Assembly (NCBI GenBank): GCA_004352715.1
Contig: SCFE01000006.1
Coordinates: 2,305,217 to 2,369,216, forward strand
DNA from: Hofstenia miamia
Taxonomy: Eukaryota; Xenacoelomorpha; Acoela
Direction: 5' to 3'
DNA length: 64,000 nucleotides
The notes under the pieces were generated by a model. The model was not told where the DNA came from, made no database searches, and saw nothing but the letters and a program-made list of their open reading frames with translations. Shown piece after piece: positions 12,044-24,760 of the stretch. Both the position numbers and the translations under genes were made by a program. The first letter of the stretch is position 1; the number at the start of each line of letters is the position of its first letter.

Positions 12044-12702
12044 CAGGGCCGATTCATACCTTTTGGAGGCCATAAGAACTTAGGAGTTTGGTTCCTTATA
12101 TGTTATTCATTCAACATCTATCCCCAATAACCTACACATATGTATATGAGAATTTAAATATATGTTGTTGAAAAAAGAAAATTTCATCCATCGAGCTGAA
12201 TTAATATTAACTGCAAGAAAGAAAACTTTTGGTTGCATTTGAAAGTTTTTTTTGACATTTTAGCTACAAAATCATACCCAAATATTCAAGCTAGTCTTAC
12301 ATAGCGCATCCGTTTTTATTACATACATGTATTAAGTCACAAAAATTTATATTCGTTGAAATAAAATTAAAATAACCCTAAGGTAGGAAACAATATTTTT
12401 TGTATAAATGTACATTCACGTGTATTTGAACTCATACTTTTATCCTACTTTTGAAGCTGCAAGTTAAATCTTTGATCTTCCTCTATAGTTAATAGAGATA
12501 ATACATTCAGTTTTCCTTTTTTCATAATTGTTCTGATGGGATTATTAATATATTTTGCTTAGAAAATGAAACTTCATCTGAACATTTTGTGATAAATTTT
12601 AAAAATATACTAGAGCAAATGTTTACACTTGGAAATCCCTCTGTATCAAATAGAAGCATGACTGAGGCATATCTTTACACTTTCTCTCAGTGAATGGCCC
12701 TG
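12044..12702. mobile_element. Possible non-autonomous hAT element
   Basis: The left end reads CAGGGCCGATTCATACC. The right end, read inward, is CAGGGCCATTCACTGAG. Allowing one extra base, these are inverted repeats of the same CAGGGCC type as the hAT element at 5.7 kb. The flanking octamers do not match well and there is no transposase inside, so the pairing of ends is tentative. Confidence 0.35.
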
Positions 12703-13479
12703 CTCAAGCTCAAATGAAAAATTACTAACTGAGGGCTAAGTTATGATTAATTTACATGATTTTTTCACAATAGAAACATTTATCGGAGGCTTGAGATAGT
12801 ATTTGAGTAAGGGAAATAGCAAGCATAAATTTTAACCATGCCAATACTGAGGTGTGAGTTCTTTGACTCGATTTATTTCATTGAACACTGAGCCGTACCA
12901 TTGAAAATTCTGTGGTTCCCGTTCTCTTGATACCATAAGCACGTGCATATTTTGCTTAATAGCTTGTACAGGAACTTTTTGTCTCATCCCAATGGTATTA
13001 TTGTAAATCAAACTCTAATAATTATTAGAGCGAACATTTCACCTGACTTTGTGCCCTGCCACATTTTCTCCCGCCCGAAAGTGCCTCACCCAAAAATGTC
13101 TGCTCTAAAAACCACTACACCACACCACAACTGCCAAATATTTTGAATACTTAATGCCTAGAAGATACAGAATCATTTTTTGAAATCCCATTTCTTAAAA
13201 ATATTAGTAATAGCAAACAAAAATGCAATTTTAACTCAATACAGCTAATATTTTATGGAATATATTTATGCAAGGTTAATTACATAACTTCCAGTGTAAT
13301 TGCAAAACCTATTGATGACAAATCAAATAAAAATAGATCTTCTTGGTATTATTGAATAGAATCAAATTTCACCAAAATTTAGAAATGCATGGTAATTGAT
13401 TTTTCGAAATGCAACAAAATTTTATCAAGCTGAGAACTTTGATGTAAGAAAATCTCAAAAATTTGCAATTTTTTGTCCA

Positions 13480-14600
13480 GTTTTTTATCTCAAGAATTTT
13501 TTGCCCACATTTTTCCCCATGGGTACCCAATTTGGAAAAATCATACCCCATGCCCGCCCCGAACTGCCACCCTACCCTGCCCCATGGGTTGATCCGTATC
13601 ACTTCCATCTCTGCACGACACATAGCGATTCTATACACATTAATTACAAATTAAAATAGTGCACTTAAATTATTACTGAATTATAACGCTAAATATTTCA
13701 ATCTGAAAAAATATTCATAGTATTCATAGTACTATGTAAGAACCAATAATATAATCTCCCGTGATTCCCAAGGGGGATTGAAATTAAGACGCAGGTGGGG
13801 ATCCCCACCCCATCACACAAGTCTGACTTTCATTTTTCATCAACTGTAGTTGGCATCTTTTTCAGATGAATCTTCAAAATTTGTAGATTCTTAATATCAG
13901 GGGATTGTACTGACCATGATTTCAACAAAGCAATTCTATACTCTTCCATGACTATTGCTAAAAAGTGTTGAACTAACGTAGTCTTCAACAGGAAAGTAGT
14001 TTGATAAATATGGCTTCTTTGAAGTAATATGTCTTCTCAGTTCTGCTTTGTTGAAAATACAATTATTAGCCTATTCAACTCCATCAAAATGATAAATCTC
14101 AACTATTCAGAGGCTCTATGACAATTCAAAAATTCAAAATTATAAGTTTATTACTCACATTATAATGCTAGCACCATGCTAAGATTAAAAATCCTGTTGA
14201 AGATCGTTATGTTAAGGTATATACAAAACCCCAGCGTACAAGCCTAATAGTCGGCATAACATTGAATGTGAAGTAGGAATGAGCGAATAGAGCTTTTCTT
14301 ACCCAACCCCCCTCCCCCCTGTACTCAAAATGAAGTTAAACTAAACTGCTATTAAAGTATTTTACTTGTTGAACACAAATAACGTTCAGTATATGCCAAT
14401 TTTTCCAACTTTTATGTAAGAGATTATTCTCAAGAAAAATCTTATTTATTATGCGCACATAATATAGATTGATAAGCTTGCCCATGCCCCCACGTACCCG
14501 AAACTAATTTTATGCAACTACCAATGCCTGCGGGTACAGGCGGGTAAAACTGGATACACGCGAGTAGTACTCGTATCCCCAATATTTTTTTTGGGATACC
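13480..14600. repeat. GC-rich GGGTACCC-type repeat patches
   Basis: Two GC-rich patches stand out from the AT-rich spacer. One is at about 13505-13600 (ATGGGTACCCAATTTGG, CATGCCCGCCCCGAA). The other is at about 14480-14580 (CACGTACCCG, GCGGGTACAGGCGGGTA, ACGCGAGTAGTACTCG). Both are built from variants of GGGTACCC/CGGGTA, so they look like two pieces of one repeat family. The open frames across the first patch are by-products of this composition. Confidence 0.4.
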
Positions 14601-16739
14601 TAGGCCACTTCAATATTTCAATTTCATATACTGACAAATACTCATATATAACAATAAAAGGAAAACTTAATAACATAAGTTACTCTCTTACTTTATGTAT
14701 ATAATTGCCAATTAATAATGGTTTATTTCTGTTTCTATAATTATGTAACAAAATTTGGCAAGGAAATACAAAAAAATATCCCTTTTCGAAACAAATATAG
14801 TTAAATGCTCAAGAGTATTAGAGTTTTAAGCAACTAATGCTTATCTTAAATGTTGAATTCAAATGTTTTCATTTTCCTGAGTATGAAACAAAAGACTCAA
14901 TTAAAAATATGTTTTGCCTATAAATATTGTTGAAAATATTTGTATAAAAATTTGAGTGAACATTTCTAGTGCATGATCATTCCTGTCCACAACATGAAAC
15001 TTTTCAAAGTGAAAATTTGTAACTGCAAAGTATAGAAAAGGACAACAAACTTAGATTAGAACGATCTAATTTCCTGTAGTAATATTACACCAACATCAAG
15101 GTTTGGCACTCAAAGTTCAATAGCGATGACTTTAGTATTGCTATTAAAGTCATCTTCAATGCTCTGCTTTAGTATTGCAATAACAATATAAACAAACCCA
15201 TAAGTGCGTACATTTCCTCGTTAGCACAAACCCAAGTAGTTATTCATCTACACTTCAGGCATAGCTACAAATTCTCACAATTTCGTGATAAATCGATCAA
15301 AAACGTTTCTCATAGGACAGAGTGGCTATTCAGTATTTCTGCGGTTCATCTTATCAAATTGGAAATATACTTTCAAAAGTGAAAATGTTTCTTTGTTTTT
15401 GTTTCTCGAAATATTGGGTAGTAATGCTCCAATGAAATTAAATCCAAACTTCTTGTGTTATGGCAACAAAATGACACTTTTAAATAATGAGTCTCATGAA
15501 ATTTACGTTATGCTACTGATTGTGGTAATGATCTTCTCAATTAGAATATATCTTGGTGAACACGACACGATTATCAAGTATTTCTTCCAACTACAAGAAA
15601 AACGTTTCAATGCTCGATTACATTTTTGATAACACATTATCATGAAATTCTCAGCTTCTTTGTGAGTGCGGTGGTAACATAGACCAATTGAACACTAATG
15701 AAAACGAGGAAGAACTTCATCATCTTCATTATGAGATTCTTCTATAATTTTGAGGTTTCAGCTGAAAGTCAGTAGTTGTATCTAATAAAAATTTTCTCTT
15801 GAGATAAGTTCAGTTTTGATTTTCGAGATAGCTGATATAGAATTAACGCGTTTTGTTTGTCAAACATGCTCTACATAATTAGTGTATTTGAAAAAATTTT
15901 CATTTCTTAGGTTATAAAAATAATTTTTGCTTATTAAAATATTAATATATTAATGTTATTGAAGTAACATAGTCATAGTATGCGTTTTTAACTTGTGCCG
16001 TCCTTAATTGCTGAGGTTGTTTCAAAAGTGTTAAAAATATCAAATCGCTAAGATGTCCTAAAATACAAAAACTACAAACTAAAGTATATGTAAATCACAA
16101 ATCAATAAATATGCGCAATTGCATAAAGGACACTATTTTTAGATATACTGAATCCATGCATGTAATTGATTAGATATGCACAAAAATAGTTATTGCTTTT
16201 TCAACAAGTAATCTTCAATTTTTCCTTTAAAATGCTTATAATTTTGTTCGATTTTTATTGGAACATTCACATTATTCTATAATGCACAAGAAATAAATGT
16301 AAAAGAGTCCTGACGGTTAATTTAACTTTAATAATTTAATTATACTTGAGTAAAGGGATAGTTTTTGACTGAAAATATATACTTGCCACTTTTCAGAAAT
16401 ATTTGCAAGTACCTGATACGTTAATTGCCATGTTGGGGTCTTGTGATTGAGCTTTTAGTAAACCAGAACTAATAGTAAGCCTACTTATAGCGAAACTAAA
16501 TGCAGATATGAAAGAAAAACGTTTCTTGTTTGTTAGTAACAAGATGATTTTTGATTTTGATCAAATTATGAATACATGCTAATACGCACATGGCAGTATT
16601 CTTCATGTACTTGACTTTACTGGACACAGTTTTGTGATTGAACATTAAGCAACTGCGACCATGCTTGTGCACTACTTATGACAAGGGCTGTGGAAAATAA
16701 AAGTGCAAAAGAAAGGAATGATTCTTAATCCTATTTGCA
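14601..16739. other. Spacer, no gene seen
   Basis: AT-rich. An open stretch of 114 codons at 15285-15629 contains one hydrophobic segment but resembles nothing I know, so I do not call it. Confidence 0.35.
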
Positions 16740-17640
16740 GGGGCTTCCTCCCCCAATTGAGATTTTGCTGACCTGTGTTGAGTCTAATCAACAGAGTGAA
16801 GGCGAAGGCCGAACTTTAGTTGAGACGGCTGCACCCTTCCCGCCTTGGCCAACCAAAGCTACTAATGATGGTCACTATCAGAGCGCCTGTGGGCTGCATT
16901 AGGATCCGTAAGAACTATATCGGGAGCTATACTCCAATGAATGCAAAGCATCTAGTCTTAATGTTGGTCCGCGGGGGATTAAATTAAACATGTTGGATCA
17001 TAACGACCTGTGACACAGCAAAGCTGCCTCGCAGGAAGGCACAGCAAACGCTGGATTAGGCTTATCTCATAGGCCAGAGACAAAGAGTTATACCTGTATG
17101 ACTGTCCCATGAGACGCACTTCATTACTTGCACCAGTAGCAGTTTACGTTAAGAGTGTNNNNNNNNNNNNNNNNNNNNNGATCATAACGACCTGTGACAC
17201 AGCAAAGCTGCCTCGCAGGAAGGCACAGCAAACGCTGGATTAGGCTTATCTCATAGGCCAGAGACAAAGAGTTATACCTGTATGACTGTCCCATGAGACG
17301 CACTTCATTACTTGCACCAGTAGCAGTTTACGTTAAGAGTGTTACCACTGTGTCGCCGTCTGTCTCCCCAAAACTGAACAGTCAGGCTTCTCGACCGTTA
17401 CCGCCCCCCCCATATGTACAAAGTACACATGATGGCACCTTCTATTACCCTGGTTTTAACGTCCGATGTAGATGCGGGACTCCGTACAACGACGCGCCTA
17501 TTAAGTGTTGGTTATTAATATCCAGGAACCACCACGAAGAAGCACTCTCTAGGAAGATTTGGGCATAGCCCTTACGGTCCTCCTCACCATTTTCACCACC
17601 ACTGAGCATGGCTATAGTCTTACCGTTGAATATAAAATTT
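16740..17640. repeat. Unidentified GC-rich repeat-like block
   Basis: About 0.9 kb with clearly higher GC and CpG content than both flanks. It begins near GGGGCTTCCTCCCCCAATTG and ends near CTATAGTCTTACCGTTGAA. A 91-codon open frame at 17293-17568 is proline/serine-rich and then carries a short CRCG motif. It matches no family I recognise. The block could be the UTR and 5' part of a retroposon, a structured RNA gene, or a fragment of inserted DNA. It contains a 21-N gap (17159-17179) whose two sides repeat the same 163 bases (16996-17158 and 17180-17342), so part of its length is an assembly duplication. Confidence 0.5.
17159..17179. other. Assembly gap with duplicated flanks
   Basis: 21 Ns lie between two identical copies of a 163-base sequence. 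This is the usual sign that overlapping contig ends were not merged. Confidence 0.9.
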
Positions 17641-18518
17641 GATTCACAATTCGAATTCTAAATATATAATATAGGGAATAGCAGAAGTCACTTTAATCTT
17701 AGGAACCGGAAGCTCTTAAAAATCTGTAATATGCTTACAAAAATGTCAAATTGTTACAATTCGCACTTTTAAAAAGCTATCCAACATCTGGGAAATCTCA
17801 TGGGCAAGTGATTTTGATCCCATCGGATTTAAACTGATTGAGGGGGGCAGAGAGAATTAGAAATTTTTTAAAAAATTGGAATTTCCATCGAAAAAGTTTC
17901 ATAATTTCAAGTACCGCAAGCACAAATAGGTGTGCCAATATCACAAGAATTTCAAATTTCTTTAATAGTCCTGAGGAAAGTTGCTTGTGAGCGAAGCGGT
18001 TTTAAATTTTAAATACACACATAATTGCTTTGTTTGAAAATGTTAAATCAATAAATTTTTGCTCCCTTCTCGAATAGTACTAATTCAATTATGACTCATT
18101 TGCTTTTCTAAGCAGAAAGATTGGGGTTCTGCAAGAGAGAGCATCATCTCAGTTTCTGCTTAGTAGGGAAACTCGTATTTCATCCATCCGTTCTCCGAAA
18201 AAAGTGGTTTCCAACAAGTAGACACATCAATAATTTATTAGAAAAGTGTTTCTTGTTTTCTACAAAGATATCATAGTTATTAGGCAGAATTGATTTTGGC
18301 ATGCACTAATTCCAATAAATAATATACATGTATATACATATGAATGACTTAACATTTGCATGCACACTTGTTGTTAAGATTCCTTACTATGCATATTTGG
18401 AAGGTAAAGTATTGTATAATTTTGGAGTAACCTGTATATTTAGAAAAGTTGCGTCATTCCCCGTGAGTAATACGTGTGCAACTAAACAATGAATTGACAT
18501 TAACAATTCAGGAAGTTA

Positions 18519-19523
18519 ATGGTAATGAAAGGGATTTATCACTTCGGGAACTGTACTAATGGCTCTGAACTTGAGGCTGACAGATATTTTCTCAATACTA
18601 TATCTATTGTGTATATGGTTGTAAGCGCTTTGGCATTTATTTCAAATGTATTTGCTGGATTGCTATACTTTCTCGACAGACGAAAAAGAGGTCCGAACCA
18701 AATTGATTCAATAATTTTGGGAACTTTCATTTTAGATTGTTTCGGATCGTCCGTGGCCATCGCCACTGCAATTTTTAATTTTTTACAAATTAGAACAATT
18801 GTAAAGGTACTTGTTACATTGGTTGGTAATAGTTTTTCCAGTGCAGTCACAATGGAAATTCTCTTTTTATTGGCTGTTACCCGGTACTTTGCAGTTAGTT
18901 TCTCTTCAAACTATCGAAATATCTTACGCCCACGTAATATTGTTGTCATGCTCATTTCCTTTATTATCTTCCTAATTTTACAAGGAATAAATAGTCTTAT
19001 AAACGCAATGTTGTCATATTACTACACAGAATGTAAATCTCTCTTTTATACTCTTCATGAGATGCTTGCATATTTGAGTATTGTCAACATAGTCTACAAC
19101 GGAATCATTCTTCTAGCTTTTACTATAGGATACATTGCAATATTTAAGAATTTGAGTCCAACGTCAAAACATTCAAGGAAATTTACATTTGCGCCACCTA
19201 CTGAATCACTAGAAATAAGAATGCAAAGATCGAAAATTCGCAACTGGAAATTTAAATTTTTTTTGTACTGGTTCCTATGCAGTGTTATAATCATCCCGCA
19301 GTTACTTGGAAGTATTATTTGCTTGAAATACCGCAATACAGAGTATCATGTAATTGAAATCGACAATTATTTAGCCATAGGCTATGTGGTGGCAGTCTTA
19401 CTTTTTCTGATGAACCCAATCATATTTTACTTTACGAGCTCATTTATACGTCGTAGAATTAACGGAGGCGTAAACTGTTTATTTAATTTCCTCACTTGTG
19501 TAGAAGAAGACGACGATTTTTAG
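18519..19523 (+). CDS. Divergent rhodopsin-like 7-TM receptor (GPCR), intronless paralog
   Basis: An uninterrupted frame of 334 residues with seven hydrophobic helices, predicted to be a G-protein-coupled receptor of the plasma membrane. Near the start is FGNCTNGS (residues 9-16) with two glycosylation sequons. Helix 1 has N43 and helix 2 has D73 (in LDCFG). Helix 3 ends in TRY (121-123). Helix 7 ends in NPIIF (299-303), then a basic segment RRRINGG and an acidic tail EEDDDF. It shares the N-terminal motif, LDxFG, the W..KF...W helix-6 pattern and the NPI motif with the receptor at 187-1188, on the same strand 17.3 kb away. The two are probably old tandem duplicates. I kept the first ATG; the second, two codons on, is equally possible. 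A consensus-like acceptor (aacaattcag) lies just upstream, which may mean a spliced 5' UTR. Confidence 0.85.
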   Translation: MVMKGIYHFGNCTNGSELEADRYFLNTISIVYMVVSALAFISNVFAGLLYFLDRRKRGPNQIDSIILGTFILDCFGSSVAIATAIFNFLQIRTIVKVLVTLVGNSFSSAVTMEILFLLAVTRYFAVSFSSNYRNILRPRNIVVMLISFIIFLILQGINSLINAMLSYYYTECKSLFYTLHEMLAYLSIVNIVYNGIILLAFTIGYIAIFKNLSPTSKHSRKFTFAPPTESLEIRMQRSKIRNWKFKFFLYWFLCSVIIIPQLLGSIICLKYRNTEYHVIEIDNYLAIGYVVAVLLFLMNPIIFYFTSSFIRRRINGGVNCLFNFLTCVEEDDDF

Positions 19524-22003
19524 CTAGCCCTTATTCTATTGCGGTCAATTGTATACCAGCCAAGTGCACTGAATGAGAGAAATATGGTCTGATCACTTAA
19601 GAAAAAACAACTATATTTTTATGTATCCACATTCACAATTAGTTGATTTGATTATTTCAATAGGATCTCCTTTAATAAATTGAAAATCACTTTAAGCTGG
19701 GTAGCTAAGCACTTAAAAAAGTTTTTTTCATCAACATAATGAACGCTTTAAATACTTTTCCATAATTACTATTCTTAACTTTATCTGATTCATCAGACTG
19801 AATTAGGACTGAAATTTCAAATTACAACTACAATTACAGGTAAATTATGAATTAAGGAAAGTTGACTTTATATAGTTGTGTTGTTTATCAACAAATAATT
19901 TATAAGCTTATAAGCTACGAAAATGTACACATTGTTTTGACGCAAGAGTTCCTAAATGATAGTTTATTTCATGAATTTAATAAGAAAATAATCGAACGAA
20001 AATTATGTACTAGAAATTGGTACCACAATATTTTCATAATTCATTGCGATGCATAGTACACTACTGTTGGTAAGGCAGCTGAATTCGGCTGAAATGAGTC
20101 TAGCCATACATTTTACAAACCGAACCGCGGCTTTGACAAATAACCTCACCCGTTCTTACTCCCAATCCCAAAAATCCATAGAGATTATTTAGTTACGGCT
20201 TAGGATAACCAAAAACTAAGTATATATTATGATATGAAAGCGTACCGTATCAATTTAAATATTAGGCACATGCTTGCGATGCTTAGTAGCCAAATACTAG
20301 AATATAGCTTGCTTAAAAAATTGATTAAAATGAATGTATAAAACTTTATAATAATATCATTAGTTAAAATAATTAGCAATAAACTAGGTAAACTGTAAAT
20401 TCTGTATCCATGTTTTTGTTGTTCCGTTTTATTGCTTTTTGTACTTCGTGTTATTATTGAAGCTTTAAGTGTATATTAGCAGCTTTGTTGAGGTGCTTAA
20501 TTATGTACTATACTTACTAAGAAATTCTATTTTATTCTATTCTATTCTAATTGTTTATTTATATTCAATTTCATGATTTGTTTGTTTCTCAAACGTAGTA
20601 ATTTAAATTTGTGAATTTCTAGAGGAAAGGGGTTTTACAGATTGTATATCTTCTGACAAAATATTGGTCAATCCCGCCTAAACATCAGAATTGGACATTT
20701 ATTATTCTAAGTGCAATAATGCGTCATCCACATTCGATGAAGCTGCGGGATGGACATAAATTAATATCGTAGTCTTGATATTTATAGCCTTAAAGTTGCA
20801 TGAACCTGCCTTGAAATGACGGATTCAAAAGAACATCAAAACACATAAAATTGATAAATTTCTCTCAAATCAGAGAGCAGTCAAAATGCCCACAAATTCC
20901 AATACAAGTTTAAAAACACAAGTTGAGACTATATATGTGTTTGGACATGCTTTTATATTATTAAGATCAACTTAATAACACAGAGGCCCTATCTGACATT
21001 TACATTCTCGTAACAATCTAAGAACCTCTATTTTTGTTATTAATGGTTTTATGATAAATTTTTATTGCTCAATTACAAAATTTAATCTAAACATCTTTGT
21101 TGCCCTGAATAAGAATTAATGCTCATAAGCATTCCAGAAATAATATTATTAATAAAAATTTTATTATTCTACTAATTCATAACTAAACATATAAAACGTA
21201 TGACAAATATATTAATTCATAATTATTTCTAAGCTGAAAAAATTAATAAAAATATTAATACTTCTGAATATTTTGTTTCAATTCAAATCTCAAAATACAC
21301 GTAATTGTTTGAGAAAATCATTAGCATTTAAATTCCACTTTCAAAAATATCTTTACTATTCCTTAGAATCGAAAACACTGATAAGGCTAGAATGAATTCC
21401 ACATTAAAATGTCTCCTAATGACGAAATGAAAACGATAAATAATATATTTCATAAAATTTATCAATCCAAATTTCAGCTTTGCTTAAATATACGAGTTGT
21501 GCATGTATATATATATATATATANNNNNNNNNNNNNNNNNNNNNNNNNNNNNNNNNNNNNNNNNNNNNNNNNNNNNNNNNNNNNNNNNNNNNNNNNNNNN
21601 NNNNNNNNNNNNNNNNNNNNNNNNNNNNNNNNNNNNNNNNNNNNNNNNNNNNNNNNNNNNNNNNNNNNNNNNNNNNNNNNNNNNNNNNNNNNNNNNNNNN
21701 NNNNNNNNNNNNNNNNNNNNNNNNNNNNNNNNNNNNNNNNNNNNNNNNNNNNNNNNNNNNNNNNNNNNNNNNNNNNNNNNNNNNNNNNNNNNNNNNNNNN
21801 NNNNNNNNNNNNNNNNNNNNNNNNNNNNNNNNNNNNNNNNNNNNNNNNNNNNNNNNNNNNNNNNNNNNNNNNNNNNNNNNNNNNNNNNNNNNNNNNNNNN
21901 NNNNNNNNNNNNNNNNNNNNNTAGTACTATAAATATTTTGAATAAACTAAGAGAAATGATGTATGTAAAACAATTAAATTCATATCCTATATGTCTAGTT
22001 CCG

Positions 22004-22041
<38 letters not shown>

Positions 22042-22209
22042 AGTATATGCATAATATATATATATATATATATGGACATCTAATTATATAAAGTATATTT
22101 GAAATTTATTAATGCGAATAACTTTAAGCAAACATAATATTGTATATTAAAAAACAACGTCAAAAATTGAGGACAATTTATTAAATAAATACAATATGGA
22201 AAGCTATTT
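19524..22209. other. Spacer with microsatellites and a gap
   Basis: AT-rich DNA. A short (TCTAT)n run lies at about 20527-20547. A (TA)n run leads into an N block at 21524-21921, with more (TA)n at 22006-22073. No gene is seen. Confidence 0.5.
21524..21921. other. Assembly gap
   Basis: 398 Ns preceded by a (TA)n run, which probably stopped the assembly. Confidence 0.95.
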
Positions 22210-22600
22210 ATATTATTAAATGTCTTCCTCCGCGCAATAATTATTTTTTAACGTTGAGCCAACTAATAAAGCTAATAAAGTCATCAAATTATTGTGCGCC
22301 AGCTCCCATAAAACGGAAATAACCGCAGTAAAGCGGAGGCATTTTTGTGGGAATAACGCCAATTCGGTCCATGAATAGCACTGCACAAGATAGAAGGAGG
22401 GCGGGGCGGATGCTCTACCCTTGTCCCTCCCACTAAGGCGGGCTAGCTAGACATGGGCTGGGCCAGATTACGCGCGCCAACCGGTGGGGGCGGGTCACCC
22501 AGTGACATACTTGCTTTGCGCCACACCTTCGCAATTTATTACGAGCATTATTCTGGGAAGAGCAACTGGCGAGGTGTGTCTTATTTCAGGTGAGAAACGA
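22210..22600 (+). promoter_or_regulatory. GC-rich, CpG-bearing island with GC boxes; candidate promoter
   Basis: About 390 bp of GC-rich DNA rich in CpG sits in an otherwise very AT-rich region. It contains a perfect Sp1/KLF-type GC box (GGGCGGGGCGG, 22399-22409) and a second GC-rich box (GGGGGCGGGTCACCC, 22486-22500). At its right edge CAG/GTGAGA (22587-22595) is a strong 5' splice-site consensus, though the preceding TCTTATTTCAG also resembles an acceptor. I infer a promoter plus non-coding first exon on the + strand. The nearest downstream + gene is the KLF gene at 28.6 kb. A GC-rich transposon fragment is the alternative. Confidence 0.4.
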
Positions 22601-22762
22601 TATATTATTTATATTATGAAGTGCTAATTACACTATTAACCTAAACGCTTTTTAATGGAATTTTTCTTCTGTCAAATTCTTATCGTACTCTAGGTAAGTA
22701 CCACAGGCTTTAGCAATAAATTATCTCAAGCTATATACCAATAAATTTAAAGCAAAAGATCT

Positions 22763-23344
22763 AGCACTATATATATATATATATATATAATATATAAATT
22801 ATTTTGAAGGTAATTATTATTTCTGAATGATATATATATATTTTTTTTATACATTTTATAAAAATATTTTATCCTAATTGAGATGTAACTAGCACTCAGA
22901 AAAAATGCTGGAATGCAAATACTCTAAATGTTTGCATCATACACTTCATATAATTTTGACTTTCTTTAAACTATACACATTATCATTGATTATTTTCAAC
23001 ATTCATTTCTCTTTATTATAGTTTTAGAATTATTGAATTTCATTCTCTAGAAACAATGAATTCAAATTACTCATAAAATATGTTTAAGTAAATTTGTGAT
23101 ACAATCCAATATTATATTTCATGAATTAATATCGTATTTGATGCATCAATATAGACTCAAAAAAATTGTCAAAGATAATGCAAAACATAATATTTGTAAA
23201 ATTTATTAAGTTGTTCTCAAATCAAATTTGAATTATTTTAGGTGTTCAATACAAAGTAGAATTTGAAAATATCAAAAGTAAGTAGTTTGCTCTGTAATTT
23301 GCATTTTTTTATATTTGAAATTCTAAATTTCCAATAATCATAAT

Positions 23345-23382
<38 letters not shown>

Positions 23383-23846
23383 TATATATATATTTGTTTT
23401 CATATTTTTGCTCTTCCAAAATGAATTTTATGATATATTCTTTAAATCTCTTTTGCTTGCACAATGCTAAATATATAAAGTATTTATTTTAAAACCTTTA
23501 TGTCTAAAATTTTAAATGTAAATTATCTATGAATGGCAACTATATTTAAATGAACAAAAATAATTAGTTGATTTATAGTTTGACATGAATGTTACTTGCA
23601 TTCTAGCACTTTTAAAATTTCCATTAAGCACTCTATTATTCTCCCAGCTAATATTTAAAATAATATATTTTTACATATATTTTTGACGATTTTAATTGAC
23701 TTTCACATTAACAAATACATTTAAGTTATAACTATATATTGTGTGCTTACTTTTAAATAATTTAAAAAATATTCGTTCATGATTTATACCTAAATATATA
23801 GATTTATTTTTCCTAGAGTATACTTTTATTGAATTACATATGCTTC

Positions 23847-23878
<32 letters not shown>

Positions 23879-23880
23879 GG
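22763..23880. repeat. Scattered (TA)n microsatellites
   Basis: (TA)n runs at about 22768-22789, 23348-23392 and 23852-23878 in AT-rich spacer DNA. Nothing else is recognisable between them. Confidence 0.8.
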
Positions 23881-24039
23881 AACAAATAGAAAGTACGAAG
23901 TAACTAATTTCGACTGATAGGAGAATTTAAAAAATGACTTTTGCTAACAGCATTTTTAGACATTGCAATTTAAGCTTGTAGCTAATGAAAAAAGTGAAGT
24001 ATTGAAACAATTCAAATTATTTTCAAAACTGATATAAAT

Positions 24040-24760
24040 GCCTTTAATGCAACTAAAAATCGGACATCGAAAATTTAACAAAATATTTCTCAAATAATCA
24101 ATTGAAAGTAAATATTGAAAAAACACAATTTATAATATTCTATCCTAAGACAAACAGAAATCTCTCAAAAAATATAGAACTTGAATTAAATCATGTGCCA
24201 ATAAAGCAAAGCAAATCTATTCACTATTTAGGTGTTAAAATTGACAATGATTTAAATTTCGAACAATTCTTCATGGCTAAAATTAAAAAAAATGGATTCT
24301 GGAGTTAGGTGTCTTTATCATCTCAGAAATATTTTAAATACGTACCACAAACAATTAATAAATGCACTCTGCCTTTCATGATTTCAATATTGCTTTTTCT
24401 TCCTTACAAATATTAATTCAAAACATCGCATTCTCCTGTCTAAACCTTTCAATTGGTCCCTTAAAATGCTCAATTTTGCACAAAAACATGACAATGCATC
24501 CGATTATCAATTATAATAGAAAATATTATTTCCCTATTACCAAATTCAAATGCGTATGTTATCAATATTATTTAAAACAGTATATGAAATTAAATGAATG
24601 TTCTCAAACATTTTTATGTATGGATAAACATTCTAATAGTTTTCACCACACAGCTTCTAAATATGGAATAACTTAAATAGAGAAATTAAATTTGAATAGA
24701 CAATGCCTACTTAGCGATAATATTACACTACATTCATTCGAAAATTTTGTATAAAATGCA
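24040..24760 (+). pseudogene. LINE reverse transcriptase relic, post-palm part
   Basis: The + strand reads LKVNIEKTQFIIFYPKTNRN (24094-24157) and then HYLGVKIDNDLNFEQFF (about 24220-24272). These are the thumb-proximal 'N..KT..i.F' and 'YLG..id..l.f' motifs of CR1-like non-LTR reverse transcriptases. In shifted frames the next 450 bp give a diverged C-terminal domain ending near WNNLNREIKFE (about 24663-24696). There are several frameshifts and stops, and no palm FADD motif, so this is a truncated dead copy. It is related to the minus-strand relic at 4.9-5.7 kb. Confidence 0.65.

Noticed and set aside
13369-13659. Three overlapping open frames on both strands
   Set aside because: They lie in a GC-rich repeat patch and encode no recognisable domain.
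15285-15629. A 114-codon frame with one hydrophobic segment between the two receptors
   Set aside because: It has no receptor motif, no similarity to the paralogs and no splice partner. It is likely chance in AT-rich DNA.
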